64,000 nt of DNA, from the NCBI RefSeq assembly GCF_041734735.1, contig NC_134882.1, forward strand, positions 25,646,699 through 25,710,698. Reading direction: 5' to 3'. Each line of letters starts with the position of its first letter. Within the stretch, counting starts at the first letter, position 1. Both the position numbers and the translations under genes were made by a program. Shown one piece after another: positions 37,901 to 52,000 of the stretch. The notes beneath the pieces were generated by a model that searched no databases, had not been told where the DNA came from, and saw only the letters and a program-made list of their open reading frames with translations. Source of the DNA: Babylonia areolata (lineage: Eukaryota > Mollusca > Gastropoda > Neogastropoda > Buccinidae).

Positions 37901-40900
37901 CCCCTGACCCCCAGCCCAATGTTGCACATGAGAGAGACAGTTGTAAATTATTGAACTGCGTTTTCGTAACGCTACTTTTTCTTCACACTTTCTGGTTTAC
38001 ATCACCATTTCTTCAACAACAAAAATATATATATATATATATCAAAACATAAAACACATATTCAGCTCTGTCTCTCTTCTAACATCTGTCTATACATACA
38101 TACATACATACATACATGAATACATACATACATAATTTCATATAGATCTATTAGTATGTAAATCTAAATCTATCTATATGTACATAATCATATATATAAT
38201 TCATATATATATGAACGCTTCATGTTGCCCGAGCAGACCGTTGTATTGTGCTCTTTCTCTCTCTCTAAGTCTCTGTCTCTCTCTCTCAGGAGTTTTACAT
38301 GGCTGTTAAAAGCATCTACGATTCTGTACTTGTATGTGTTCGTGACAAAGGTATTTATTCAGACTTTTATCAGTGTCCAAGAGGGGTTAAACAAGGTTGT
38401 ATGCTAAGCTCACAGCTGTTTTCCTTTTTCATCGGTGAATTGGCAGTGGAGTTATCAAAGAAGGGGAGACATGGAATACAAATGATACCTGGCGCAACAG
38501 ATTTTGCTCTTAACGCTATTTGCTGATGATGTTGTTCTCTTGTCTGACACACCCATAGGGTTACAAAATCAATTAAATGCCCTTAAGCAAGAAACAGACA
38601 GACTACAACAAACAGTGAATCTCGATAAGACCAATATTATAGTTTTCCGCAATGGAGGTCATCTTTCGACTCGTGAAAAATGGTGCTGTGGTGATAGGGA
38701 AATAAAAGTAACCAATACATATAAATATTTAGGAATGTTATTCACAACAAAATTGAGTTTGACATCTGCGTGGGATGAAGCAAACAGAAAAGGGAAAAAA
38801 GGTGTAATCCAAATTATAAAATCACTCAGGAGACTGCGTTCGACTGACGCTTTCCCTTAGTTTGGGCGGGGCAAAGGCAGCTCATGAATAATGAATGCGT
38901 CTCGCGGCGCAGGCTGCCTGGCTTCAGCAATTTCTGCAAGTGGTTTATCTCTCTTTTCTAATCTCCGGATGCACTTAAGCAAGCAATACCACTGCAACTC
39001 TGTACAGCTTTTCAGTTATCCTTGAATAGAATCCAAGAGATGAATCTTCAAATCAATACCCAGTCTTAAAAATACTCATGAAAATAAGAAGAAGAAGATT
39101 AACCATGTTACAACACCAATATATTTTTGTGTTTTGGGTGGGTTTTTTTTTTAGTGACAACAATATCATGAAGGGTACAAAGACTGCATTCATATTCATA
39201 AAAATGTATTGACAAGAACCTCAAATATAAACATGTAAAGCGATAATACAATCATCGTACACAAGATTCATAATCACCCAGATGAAAAGTGTTACCAGCA
39301 AATACAGTTAAAGGACAGTGTCAAGGGTACAAATAGTTCACTTTACAATTCAGGATGACAGATACCATCACTGTCAACTGGGTGTGAGTGAGCAGAGTCA
39401 TACCCTTCACCATCATCACAACACCCATTCTCCCATCCCTCGTATTGCAAAACCAAATCCTGTTGTTAAAACAACTGTAGCTTTCCCATCTGACTGAGAC
39501 ATTTTCAAAATGATACTGTTAAGACAGAACTGAGAATACAAGAAAATGCATGAGAATATGAAAAAAACCCTGACATTTCTTTTACATCCAGTGCTTTGCC
39601 ATTGAAATCACTTCACTATGGATGCATATGGACTGAGTATCCTGTCTAGCAATTTTCAATGAAAAGAGCTGATGTTAAACAAAACTGGAAGACTTGATGC
39701 CTGTTGTTTTTGTTGTATATTAGCAAGCTTCCAAAATGACACAACCACTATGGCTGCAGTAAGATCATGATGTAAGACTGGTCTCTATGATCAAACATTC
39801 ACTTGCGTTTGTTGGGATTTCGTAACACCTCTCCTGGAGTACATGAACCTCCTGTTGTAGTTTGTAAACCACCAACAACACTCTTCATCCAAAAATGTAA
39901 CCACTCATGCAGGTTTTTTGCTTTATAGTATGTGCATGCTGACAAGAGAGCCAGTGAGGATGATACGGATACATACCACATTATACAGACCGATACTCCA
40001 TCGTTCAAACAGAATCTGGCCGGAGAATCCATTGACTATTTGAAACCAAAACTGCCAACAAAATAAAGACACCACTAAACACCAGGAACATGAAGAATGG
40101 CTTTTCTGCTTGTCATACAGTGATACACAGAACACTGGGACATGGTAAGTCACTGGTATACTCCAAACACACACACACACACACACATGGATGACACAGG
40201 AACAGCAAAGTGCTACACACACAGACACACACACGCATACACAAATAGACACACAGACACACAGATGATACAGGAAGCACACACTCACTGCAGGCAAACA
40301 GATGGCCCATTACTATATAAACACAGCTGTCTGAAATGTCACAGAAATGCGAGCAGCAAGCACAGCACTACACCCAACACAGACACTGCTCTGTTGTCGT
40401 CAGTGAGGAAGGTGCTGTGGATGGCTGCAATGTCCTACCTGCAGATGAAAACAGCACAAGACAACACACCTCCAGGTCACCACACTGGCCAGCAGCTCTT
40501 CTCCTCCCTGTGTCTGGCTCCAGTCCTGAATGCTGGGCCACACCGCCAACAAAACACAACACACAAACATGGACAGCACAGAAACAGAAGGGAAGATGTG
40601 CAAACAAGTCCAGCTAAAGCATTTTTCACAACTATCAATCAACACATCACAAGGCATTCAACATTTAAGCTGTCAACACCCTGGCTGTGTCTCCCCCAGT
40701 CCCCAGCTGGAAGACTGCAAGACTGCAGATTGTGTACTGTAGTGATACTGCTGTCCACACCATTTCATCACTTCACAACAACAAACATCAATGCCTGCAA
40801 CAATGACAGTAAAGTGGAACAGTGGCAGACATGCCTACCCTCACATTCTGCTTTAGGTGACATGCTAAAAAAACAAAAGGCCTGATCAAAGGTCAGGCAT

Positions 40901-43900
40901 CTGCTCTGATTATTCTTAATGCTTTAATACAGCAGATGCTGTGTGTCATATATGGACCAGTCCGCATGCTTAGACACCTCTTTGAAACTGAAACGGTCAG
41001 AAATAAGTCAGTAAAACAGCTTCATCAGCAGAACAGTATCACTGGCAAACTGGTCCCAAATGATTTTAAAAAGGTCCAAGATCCTGTATTCACATAATTT
41101 GCTTGAGATACAAGCCACATCTTGTTTCCCCGGTCACTCTTGTTGCTTCCATCATGATTGTGGCTTACATGTCTTTCCATTTTCTTTTCTTTTTTCCCAC
41201 ATCATGCCAGACCTGGTCAGAATGGTGTTCACACACCCCTCTCTGACAGTCAGTGTGGCACTGTCAAAACCTCCATGCAAGGTAGAGCAGATGGAAATTA
41301 CCAGTAAATGCACAATCTACTGCCTAAGAAAGGTTAATAATCTGGACTGAATGCTAAAAAACATTAAAAAAATGATTTTCTTTTTGAAAACCAATAATTG
41401 AAAAATAGTAATGTCAAAGGATTTCTCTGCTATTGAATTGTTAGTCATCTGCTGTTTAATAACCAGAGTCATCTGCAGTTGAACAAATCGAGTCAGTACA
41501 TTTAGGTATTTCTCTATTGTTATTTCTATTTTCAAATGAATACTTACTTAATGCATACTTTAGGATTGCTGTCTTCATCCATATTTCTGAGACATCTGTT
41601 TTGTTAGTTGTTTTTTTTTTTTTACCCTTGACAGACGACTACGCTGGCTGTAAGCAGGCATGTCTGCCCAAACAATACATAAGACGATGTATGACAGGCA
41701 GACATTAGCGCCAAGGAAGGTATTGTGCTGACTACAGGTGAACAACAACAAAGCATGCCAATGAATACAATGTCCATGACCATTCATGGACACAACCACC
41801 ATCACTACGACATGCAAAGCCTCCAGAAGATAACATGCAGATGATATCCATCACATCAGAGGAGAGAGATATTGGGGGAGAGGTCAGGACACAGTAACAA
41901 AGTGGATGGAATACAGTTTCATCACTTAGTATCAACAAACAGCAACAAGGACAACATGAAAAAACAACAACAACCAACAACAGAAAAACAGAAAGCAGCA
42001 GGGGAAACATTTCTGGGTTCAAGCCAGGCATGTCAGAGTCCACATACCACGTTGTACAGACTTAAAGTCCACTTCTCGAACATACTCTGGCCTGAAAATC
42101 CACTTTCTATTGCAAACCAGAACTGAAAGAAATGCAAAAGCTCATCAGCCAAAAAATCCCCAGCAATCTGGATTTGTTGAAAAGCATTAAAAAAACAAAA
42201 CAAAGGAAAGTAAAAAACATAAACGATACATGATGAATGAACACATAAAGATGGTCAGACACAAAACACATCATTTAACACAAATACAAAGACTAAATCA
42301 TGAAACATGTCATTTTGAAAAATAAAACCATCACAAATTAAAGTCATTTAAAGGCAACAGTTAGGCAGTAAATATTGTTAACTACTTTCCATGTCTCCAC
42401 AGTACGATAAAACAGAAAATACAGCTGCACTTTCACCCAGACTCACCTATTCACCAACATCAGCAGACTGTCACATCTTCAAGGAACTCATGTCTGTGAA
42501 CTCCTTGACGCCTAACATTCCCCCACAACCACCCCCTCCTCCTAACCTCTTTTCTCCCAATCAGTCCAGTCCCCACAAAAAACCTGAGGACGTATCTGTC
42601 AATTGGTACACTGGGCCTGTGAGCTTGAGCTCTGTGTGTGTGTTGTGTGTTTGTGTGTCTGTTGTATGTGTTGTGTTGTGCAGTGTGTGTGTGGAGGGGG
42701 TGGGGGGGATGGGTGGCTGAGTGTGTGTCTCTGTGTACATAATATCATGTACTTACATGTGTGCATGTCCCTTTCTGTCTTGATCCCTATCTATTGCTCT
42801 TTAGTTTTGGTCGAGTATCAGCATGAATGTTCGCACAATATGACACTGTCTGCCTCTTGCAGATTCATATTTCTCTTCTCCCTTCTCTCTTATGCAGCAT
42901 TTGGAAGGTTCTCAAATCAAGGCCTGACCAGCTCACTGGGTATTAACTCAGGTCAGGCACCTGTCTTTTTGTTTTCTGCAGAATTTTTTTCAAGCAGTTG
43001 TGGTGCAGCAAATATGGATCAGTGCGCACCTTGAAACTGAAAGTGCTGTAGTGTACACATATTTTGACACTTCCTTTCAACTGAAACTGTTTGTGCAAGC
43101 ACTTGTGTAAGTGCATGAGAGAATGCAATATGGACTGGAATTTTTACTTCCCACTCCATTAGACCTTGAGTAGTCTAACTGAGATGAGACAATAAACCAA
43201 AGTCACATGTGCAGCATGCATTTAACACATGTAGAAAAATCCATAGCAACAAAAGGGCTGTCACTGGCAAAATTATGTAGCAAATCCACACTGAAATCCA
43301 CTTGCAGACAGAAAAAAACATTAATGGGTACATTTGCACTGTGGTGAAGCACTCTCCTCGGGGAGAGTGGCCCAAGTTTCACACAGAGAAAATGGGCTGT
43401 CATAAAAAATACAATAAAGGTTGGATGGTTCTCAAATCAAGGCCTGTGCAGGGCATTTGGTTCAAATGCAGGACAAGCATCCGTCTTTTTAGTTTTTGAG
43501 CAGATTTTCTTTTCTTTCTTTTTAGTTTTTGTTTTTAGAAAGCAGATGTTGTGTAACATATATAGATCACTCCACATCATTTCATACCTCCTTTAAACTG
43601 AAACAGTGTGTGTAAGATCTTGTGTTGCTATTGCCCAGCTGACCATGATTGTCAGACTAGGGCTACTTGTGGGAGTGCAAGACACAGTCTGCCAGAGTGT
43701 GCAGCTCATCAAGTGTATTGCACTGAACTGCTCATGAACTACACTGTTTTATTGCTCATAAATGGTATTGCGTTGTATTGCTCAATAATTGTACAGCATT
43801 GCTCTATAATTGTTTTGTTCTGTATTGCTCATGAACTGTTTTGTTCTGTATTGCTCATGAACTGTTTTGTTCTGTATTGCTCATGAACTGCATTGTTCTA

Positions 43901-46900
43901 TATTGCTCAATAATTGTACTGAAATGCTTATGAACTGTATTGCACTGTATTGTTCATTAACTGTACTGTACATAATTGCTCACGAACTGTATTGCACTGT
44001 ATTCCTCATAAATTATATTGCATTGTACTGCTCATGAACTGTATAGTACTGTACTGCTCATGAACTGTCTTGCACTGTACTGCTCATGAATTCTATCAAA
44101 CTGTATTGCACATGGATTGTACTACATTGTGCTGCCCATGATCTGTACTGTACTGTATCCATGATCTGTACTGTACTGTATTGCTCATCAACTGCATTGT
44201 ACAGTACTGTTCATGAACTGCATTGTACCATACTGCTCATGAACTGCACTGTGGTGGTGGTGTGTGTCCATCGAGATCGTTGATGACCATCGTTGTCATC
44301 CAGCTGGGGGATGGGGGGGATGCTCATGAATCTATCTGTAAATGCGCAGATGGTTGAATAGTCCAATCTGTGCACAAAATGTTCGCTGACAGTTGGGGCA
44401 GACAAAGACAGGCATATCATTGTCAGGGAGCTTGTTTGCCCGTGACTTTCTGGCCTGCTCTTCTGAACAGCTGCAACAGTCCTGTTGGCCTCGCACAACT
44501 TGGCGCCTTTGTGCACAGCAGCGCGCCATTTGTCACGGTCCACTGCAGATTCCTCCCAGGAGTCAGGGTTGATATCAAACGCTTTCAGAGAGACTTTCAG
44601 AGTATCTCTGAAGCGCTTCTTCTGACCTCCATGTGATCTCTTCCCTTGTTGCAGCTCGCCATAGAAGAGCCTTTTGGGCAGCCGATGGTCTGGCATGCGC
44701 GCCACGTGTCCAGCCCAGCGAAGCTGGGACTGCATCAGGATGGTGAAGATGCTGGGAAGGGTGGCTTTTGCAAGCACCTCCATGTCTGGGGTCCTGTCTT
44801 GCCACTTGATGTTCAGTAGCTTCCTGAGGCATGTTGTGTGGAAGTGGTTCAGCTTCTTGGCGTGTCGTTGGTACACTGTCCAAGTTTCGCAGGCGTACAG
44901 TAGTGTGGGGAGAACTACTGCTCTGCAGACCTTTAGCTTGGTCTCAAGACTAATGCCTCTTCTGTTCCAGACATTTGCATGGAGTCTACCAAAGGTTGCA
45001 CTTGCTCTTGCAATCCTGACGTTCACTTCATCATCGATGGTCGCATTTTGTGACAGTGTGCTGCCAAGGTATGTGAACTGCTCCACCGTACTGAGTCTCT
45101 GACCGTTGACTGTGATGTTGGGCTCAACGTGGGGCTTCCCTGGGGCTGACTGATGGAGAACTTCAATTTTCCTCATGCTGATGGTAAGGCCGAAGTTCCT
45201 GCTGGCAGTGGCAAACTTGTCGACACTGAGTTGCATGTCAGCTTCAGATCCAGCGTTGAGGGCACAATCATCAGCAAACAAAAAGTCTCTGATGATGTCT
45301 GTCATGACCTTCATTTTTGCTTGAAGCCTTCTGAGGTTAAACAGCTTGCCATCTGTTTGGTACTTTAGGCCGATTCCAACATCGCCATCTCTGAAGGCAT
45401 CAGTAAGCACTGCAGAGAAAATGAGGCTGAACAGTGTTGGAGCCAGGACGCAGCCTTGCTTGACGCCATTTGTGACAGGAAAAGGAGCAAATGTTTCGCC
45501 ATTGTCCTGGACTCGAGCCTGCATGCCTTCATGGAATTGGCTGACCAAGGAAATAAATTTCCGAGGGCATCCGTACTTGGCCATGATCTTCCACAGTCCC
45601 TCTCTACTCACGGCGTCGAAGGCCTCAGTGAGGTCGACCTAGGTGGAGAACAGATCAGCATTTTGCTCCTGACATTTCTCTTAAAGCTGCCTTGCAGCAA
45701 ACACCATGTCGGGGGTTCCACGCTCTTTCCAGAATCCACATTGGCTCTCAGGCAAATGACCTTGGTCAAGGTGTGCTGTGAGGCGGTTTAGCAGGATCCT
45801 GGCAAGTATCTTGCCTGCGATGGAGAGCAAGGAAATGCCCCGATGGTTATCACAGGCTTGCCGGTTCCCCTTTCGCTTGTACAAGTGAATGATAGATGCA
45901 TCTTTGAAATCCTGGGGGATCATCTCTTCTTTCCACACGAGTGAGTACAGCTGATGGAGCTTCTCAGTCAGCACAGTGCCTCCATCCTTGTAGACCTCTG
46001 TTGGTGTGGAGTCTGAGCCAGGTGCTTTGCCACTGGATAGCAGACAGATTGCTTTCTGGGTCTCAAGAAGTGTTGGCAGATCGTCCAGTGCTTTGCTGAT
46101 GGGGACTTGTGGGAGACGGTCTATGGCTTCATCATTTATGGAGGAAGGGCAATTTAAGACACTGTTGAAGTGCTCAGCCCAGTGTTTGAGAATTTTCTCC
46201 TTCTTGGTGATCAAGGTATTCCCATCTGCACTGAGGAGGGGGGATGATCCTGAGGATGTGGGGCCATAGACTTCTTTTAAGGCATCATAGAACCTCTTCA
46301 TATCGTGCCTGTCAGCATATCCCTGGATCTCATCTGCTTTGTCACTCAGCCACTTATCCTGCATCTGACGTAACTTTTGCTGAACAGTCCTGCGGATGGC
46401 ATTGTACGCATCCTTTTTTGATGTGGACTTTGGGTTGCTCAGGTAGGCTTGATGCAGACGGCGTTTCTCATCCAGAAGCTGCTTGATTTCATCAGTTTTC
46501 ATCAAACCAGTCTTTGTGCTTTCTGGTTATGGGTCCCAGGGTCTCTGAAGCTGTACTATAGCTCAGCTCGCGCAGGGTCCTCCAGTCAGACTCCACTTTC
46601 TGGTTGTCCAGAGAGGCGGATTCCAGACGATCTTCCAGCAGCTCCACAAAGGTCTGTTTGATGGTGAAGTTTTTCAGCTTAGCGATGTTGAGCCGTTTTG
46701 GAGCCTTCTGGCCTTCGGGGCGTCTCTTGGGTTGGATTCAAATATTCAGCTTCGAGACTACAAGGTGATGGTCTGTCCAACACTCGGCACCGCACATGGT
46801 CTTTGTCACACGTACATCTTGCCTATCCCTTTTTCTGACGATGACATAATCAATTAGATGCCAATGCTTTGAGCGAGGGTGCATCCATGACGTCCTGTTA

Positions 46901-49052
46901 CGGGTAGGGAGGCAGAAAACTGTGTTGGTTATCAGCAGTTCGTGCTCTGCACAGGTCTGAAGCAAAAGCAATCCATTTGGGTTGCAGTGGCCCATGCCGC
47001 ACTTTCCAATCACTCCATCCCAGGAGATGTAGTCAGAGCCAACTCTAGCACTGAAGTCCCCAAGAATGATGAGCTTGTCTGCTTTCGGGATAGCAGCAAT
47101 GACAGAGTGAAGGTCCTCATAGAACTTCGCCTTCACTTCATCCGGGTTGGTCATGGTTGGGGCGTAGGCACTGACAATGGTGAGGTGCTTCTGGCCTGAT
47201 GCCAGTGGGGGTTTCATGGTCATAAGCCTATCGTTGACTCCCTTTGGGATTCCAGCTAGCTTGCTGACAAGTGCTGTTTTTACTGCAAAACCAACGCCAG
47301 CCTCACGTCGCTCTTCGCTTCCTCGTCCACTCCAGAAGAAGGTGTAACCAGATCCCCGTTCATTGAGCTCGCCTTTGCCTGCAAGCCGAGTCTCACTCAA
47401 GGCTGCGATGTCGATGTTGTATCTGGCGAGTTCGGATGCAACTAGTGCCATTCTCCTTTGGGGTCTGTCCGCGTCATCTCTGTCCAGGAGAGTCCTTATG
47501 TTCCAAGCACCAATGGTGAGAGGAATGATCCTTTTTTTCTTTTCTTTCTCTTTGTTTCGACCGCTGATGTAGGATCCCCGCCAGCCGCGGTATGCTGGCC
47601 AGGGTGATATGGAGCAGGCAATTTTTAGGGCACCTTTTCTAGCCCCTTCCTCATGCCAGGGAGGTGAGCAGTGCATTCCTAAAGAGGGCTGCTCAGACGC
47701 TCAGACGGCTACCGAACTCCATCGCTGCTCCTGTTGATGAAGAACGACCCTATGGCCTGAACCGCCTGCATGCAGGTCTGCGACTGCCAGTGTACCCACA
47801 CCTGTCATTTCGTCGCTTGCCTGTCGCCACAGGACTTGGGGGTGATGAAAGGATGAAGGATGAAAGGTCATTAAGGATGACTGATGACTTGCGCGATGAG
47901 TTTGTTTAAAGTGAAGAGGAGTTGCGCAACGTCGACCTCACTCTCTCGTCCGGGTTCACCAATTTCCAGTAGCAAGACTACGTCGAGACAACTGGAGGAT
48001 GAGCACGGATGCAGTGGATGACCAAGATATCCTTTCGGTGTTTCATCTTGCTCTCTGCACTCCACAGTGCGTTGCTGTAACCACCTTCCTCTCCGTTGAA
48101 CCAACAGGTTTCTTCCGCAGATTCTGCTGGATCCAGACTTTGCACGTATGGGTAGACACACCCCGGGGGCCAACTGCGTGTGGCATGCACACAGCACGGT
48201 GGAGCTAGATGGCTGTCGGTGGCTCTCCTGAGCCGACGCCCTTTTATGGATCTCGTTTCTAATTCCATAAGGGTGTCTAGCCACCCGCCTCACCAGTCCC
48301 AGAAGGGAGCGGTGGGAGTGCCGATTTAGTTGCCGGCAACCCGACCCTGAACAGGTTGTACTGGATTACAGGTTACCAGTAGCAGATCTGATGACCTGAC
48401 CTGACACCTAACTGCACTGTACTGTACTGCTAAAGAACAGTATTGCATTGTATTGCCCATGAACTATATTGCACTGGATTGCTCATGAACTGTATTACTG
48501 TATCGCATACAGATTGTATTATACTATATTGCTCATAAATTGCATTATCCTGTATTGCTCATGAATTGTATTGCACTGTATTCCAACATGAATAATATTG
48601 CACTGTGTTGCTCATGAACTGTACTGTACTGTATTGTTCATAATTTTTTTCACACTGTATTACTCATGAACTTTATTGCAGTGTATTGCACATGAATTGC
48701 ATTATACTGTATTGCTCATGAATTGTATTACACTGTGTTGCACATGAACTGCACTCACTGCTGTGCTGTATTGCCCATGGACTATACTGACTGTATTGCC
48801 ACTGTATTGTACTGTACTGTACTAACTGCACTGCACTGCATTGCATTGCATTGTATTGTATTGTATGTATTTGTGTTGTTGTGAAACTGCATGTGCATGA
48901 GGTGTGAGGAGGAGATGCAGAGCACACACCTCGATGACGTAGAGACAGATGTTCTTGTAGAAGGAGTATAGGATCAGCTTGGTCAGGCGGCAGTAGCTCC
49001 ACGCCCCATGCACCAGCAGCAGTTTCTGCAGGAAGCGGAACTAGAAAAACAG

Positions 49053-49087
<35 letters not shown>

Positions 49088-52000
49088 CACTGCATTGCAC
49101 TGCACAGTTCGTCTCACTCAGTGTGCTCACAGTGCACCAATCAGATCCATTAAGAAATACACAGTTCATGCATATTTTTACAAACACAAAATTTAACTCT
49201 TTGACTGCTGAACCTAGGTAAAATGATATCAGAGTAGCATGAATTTGATGGGCAGTTACTACATTTTCCGTACCTTTATGTGGTCGAACTGATTTTTCTA
49301 ACTAAAAGTGACTATCAAGAGGAAGAAGTCCAAATAAACAATGATGACCTATATCCTGACCTGTGAGCTCTGTGTTAATTAGTGAGGCAACAGCTGTTCA
49401 ATGAAGAACATACTTGTCAACAGCAGTCAAGAGGTTACTTTACCTTTTGTTAAATTTCCCCCTCAACCCCTGCTTGTGGACTGCAACTCCCATGTTCACA
49501 AACATATACAAGCTGGTTTTTACAAGAATGGCCATTTTTTACCACCACCACCACCCTTTCTAACACATCACTGACCTGACCTCTGACAGAGTGCAGCACT
49601 GACCTGACCTGACATAGTGCAGCACTGACCTGACCTCTGACAGTGCAGCACTGACCTGACCTGACATAGTGCAGCACTGACCTGACCTCTGACAGTGCAG
49701 CACTGACCTGACCTGACATAGTGCAGCACTGACCTGACCTGACATAGTGCAGCACTGACCTGACCTCTGACAGTGCAGCACTGACCTGACCTGACATAGT
49801 GCAGCACTGACCTGACCTCTGACAGTGCAGCACTGACCTGACCTGACATAGTGCAGCACTGACCTGACCTGACATAGTGCAGCACTGACCTGACCTCTGA
49901 CAGTGCAGCACTGACCTGACCTGACATAGTGCAGCACTGACCTGACCTGACATAGTGCAGCACTGACCTGACCTCTGACAGTGCAGCACTGACCTGACCT
50001 GACATAGTGCAGCACTGACCTGACCTCTGACAGTGCAGCACTGACCTGACCTGACATAGTGCAGCACTGACCTGACCTCTGACAGTGCAGCACTGACCTG
50101 ACCTGACATAGTGCAGCACTGACCTGACCTGACATAGTGCAGCACTGACCTGACCTCTGACAGTGCAGCACTGACCTGATATGCAATACAGCACAGCACT
50201 GACCTGGCCAATGGCGTAGTCAGAAGCACAAGCGGCTTGCAGACCTTCCAGACCACTGATGCCCACACCCACATGGGCCGCCTGGAACCACATAACACAT
50301 CATCCACATATTGCATAATAATAATAATCATATTTCTATAGCGCTGAATCTTGTGCAGAGACAAATCAAAGCGCTTTTGCACCAGTCATTCACATGCATG
50401 CATAACTCTAAAACTGGAAAAACTGAAGACAAGGAAGAGGCAGGGAAGGGAGGCTATTTTGGGAAGAGGTGGGTTTTAAGGCCAGACTTGAAAGAGCTGA
50501 GTACTGAGACCTGACGAAGAGAAAGAGGAAGTTCATTCCAACTGCAAGGTCCAGAGACAGAGAAAGAATGGCATCCAAAAGCAGAGTGTTTGAATCTGGG
50601 TATGCGTAAACAGAGTGGATCCAAAGCCGATCGTAGAGAGTGAGGGTCGATAGGAAGCGGCAGATTTGTGTATACATTTATAACATAGAGTCCTGATCTT
50701 GTACTTTATTCAATAATATTGCACAATATCACACATCATCAGATTCAGTAACTAGTGCAATATAACACATCATCTGATTCAGTAACTAGTGCAATATCAC
50801 ACATCATCTGATTCAGTAACAATCACCCTCCTACCATGTCACACATTTTCAAATATTATTATAAACAGTTATTAGGACACCCTTTGCAGCCCTGGTCTAT
50901 AGCTTGTGCACTATGTACAACATAATTTGACTTAATCATGCTGCATATAGCCCAGACAATCGCAAAGAGTGCTCAATCCCCACCAGTTCTTGATATCAAA
51001 GAGAAACCAAAATCAAGCTTACAGATCAATGAACATAACATGAAAATGACAAAATCACACACATCTTGTTCAGTCCACATATTTTCAAATCAAGTTTATA
51101 ATATTTGTCCTTCAACAACTGAAAAATGGTGTTTGGAGGAACATGTTGGAGCAAGACCTTCAAGGAGCTGGCTGTAAACTGTCTGTGACTGAGATCATAC
51201 AGATAGATCCTACCAGTTGATCAGCGTATGTTTGATGATGATTGCAAGGCACACACCATGGAACTTCTTCACCTCTTAACAGGTAAGAATGTGACAGATA
51301 AGAAATACCTGTATGCTGCCTGTAAAGGACGGTTTCCACTTTCCTAGAAATTGCCTTCACTGAGACTGCACATAGACATATATGTGGCTTGATACACCTT
51401 CATCAGTTCCTGTGGGAGATTGTACAAGTCATCAATAACACAACAATGACAACAGCACCTACAGCAATAAAACGCTGACAGTGAGGATGATTCCAAAGCA
51501 TACCTGAATCATGCCAACGTCGTTGGCCCCGTCACCAACAGCGAGGGTGATGGCTTTCTGTGACACTTTGACCAGCTCAACGATTTCTGCCTTCTGCAGC
51601 GGGGACACCCTGCAGCCACAACATTGCCCGGCTTCCACACACCTTCCCACACACTCTTATTCCATAACATCAGGTATGATGAGACCAGATCAGATGAGAT
51701 GAGATTATATAACACAAAATAAGACAGACAAGAAGAAATTTATTATCTCATATAGAGAAATTATGCCAGGTGCAGCAAAACAAACATGGACAATCACTCA
51801 ACACAAAAACATTAAACAAGACGAAAAAAAAGGCAAAATCAAAACATACAAAACAAGCATTGCAATTAATGTGAACTGATAGATCTGTTTGAATGACACA
51901 AACAACAACACAACAGATATAATATTGCACATTCATTCTGAATACTGCCATAAAATTTCGACTTGACACAATTAAAAACAGAATAATTATTTTAGAAACT

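Larger units (their letters stand above)
44253..48409 (-). mobile_element. full-length non-LTR retrotransposon with endonuclease, RT and C-terminal zinc finger
   Basis: 4157 bp flanked by an 11-bp direct repeat AACTGCACTGT (44242-44252 and 48410-48420), the target-site duplication, inside a tandem array. Minus strand: about 730 bp of 5' sequence; an AP endonuclease (47676-46738) with [31 protein letters not shown] and [12 protein letters not shown]; a reverse transcriptase (46505-44400) with [57 protein letters not shown] and FLFADDCAL; then YLGSTLS and ACETWT. The C-terminal [19 protein letters not shown] is a C2H2-like finger. The 3' end is a short (CAC)n. At least three frame or stop changes separate the frames, so it is recently dead rather than active. 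The clade is likely RTE-like but not proven. Confidence 0.92.

Noticed and set aside
40142-40885. 247-codon plus-strand open frame
   Set aside because: Starts in a CA repeat, lacks any domain, and lies in the intron between the two exon 5 versions.
47664-48293. Open frames of 80-140 codons
   Set aside because: They lie in the 5' part of the LINE at 44253-48409 and have no recognisable domain; a short first ORF of the LINE cannot be excluded but is not supported.
49450-50382. Minus-strand frames of 200-310 codons
   Set aside because: Repeat-encoded apart from exon 3; not a separate gene, although the open exon frame is reported as a finding.
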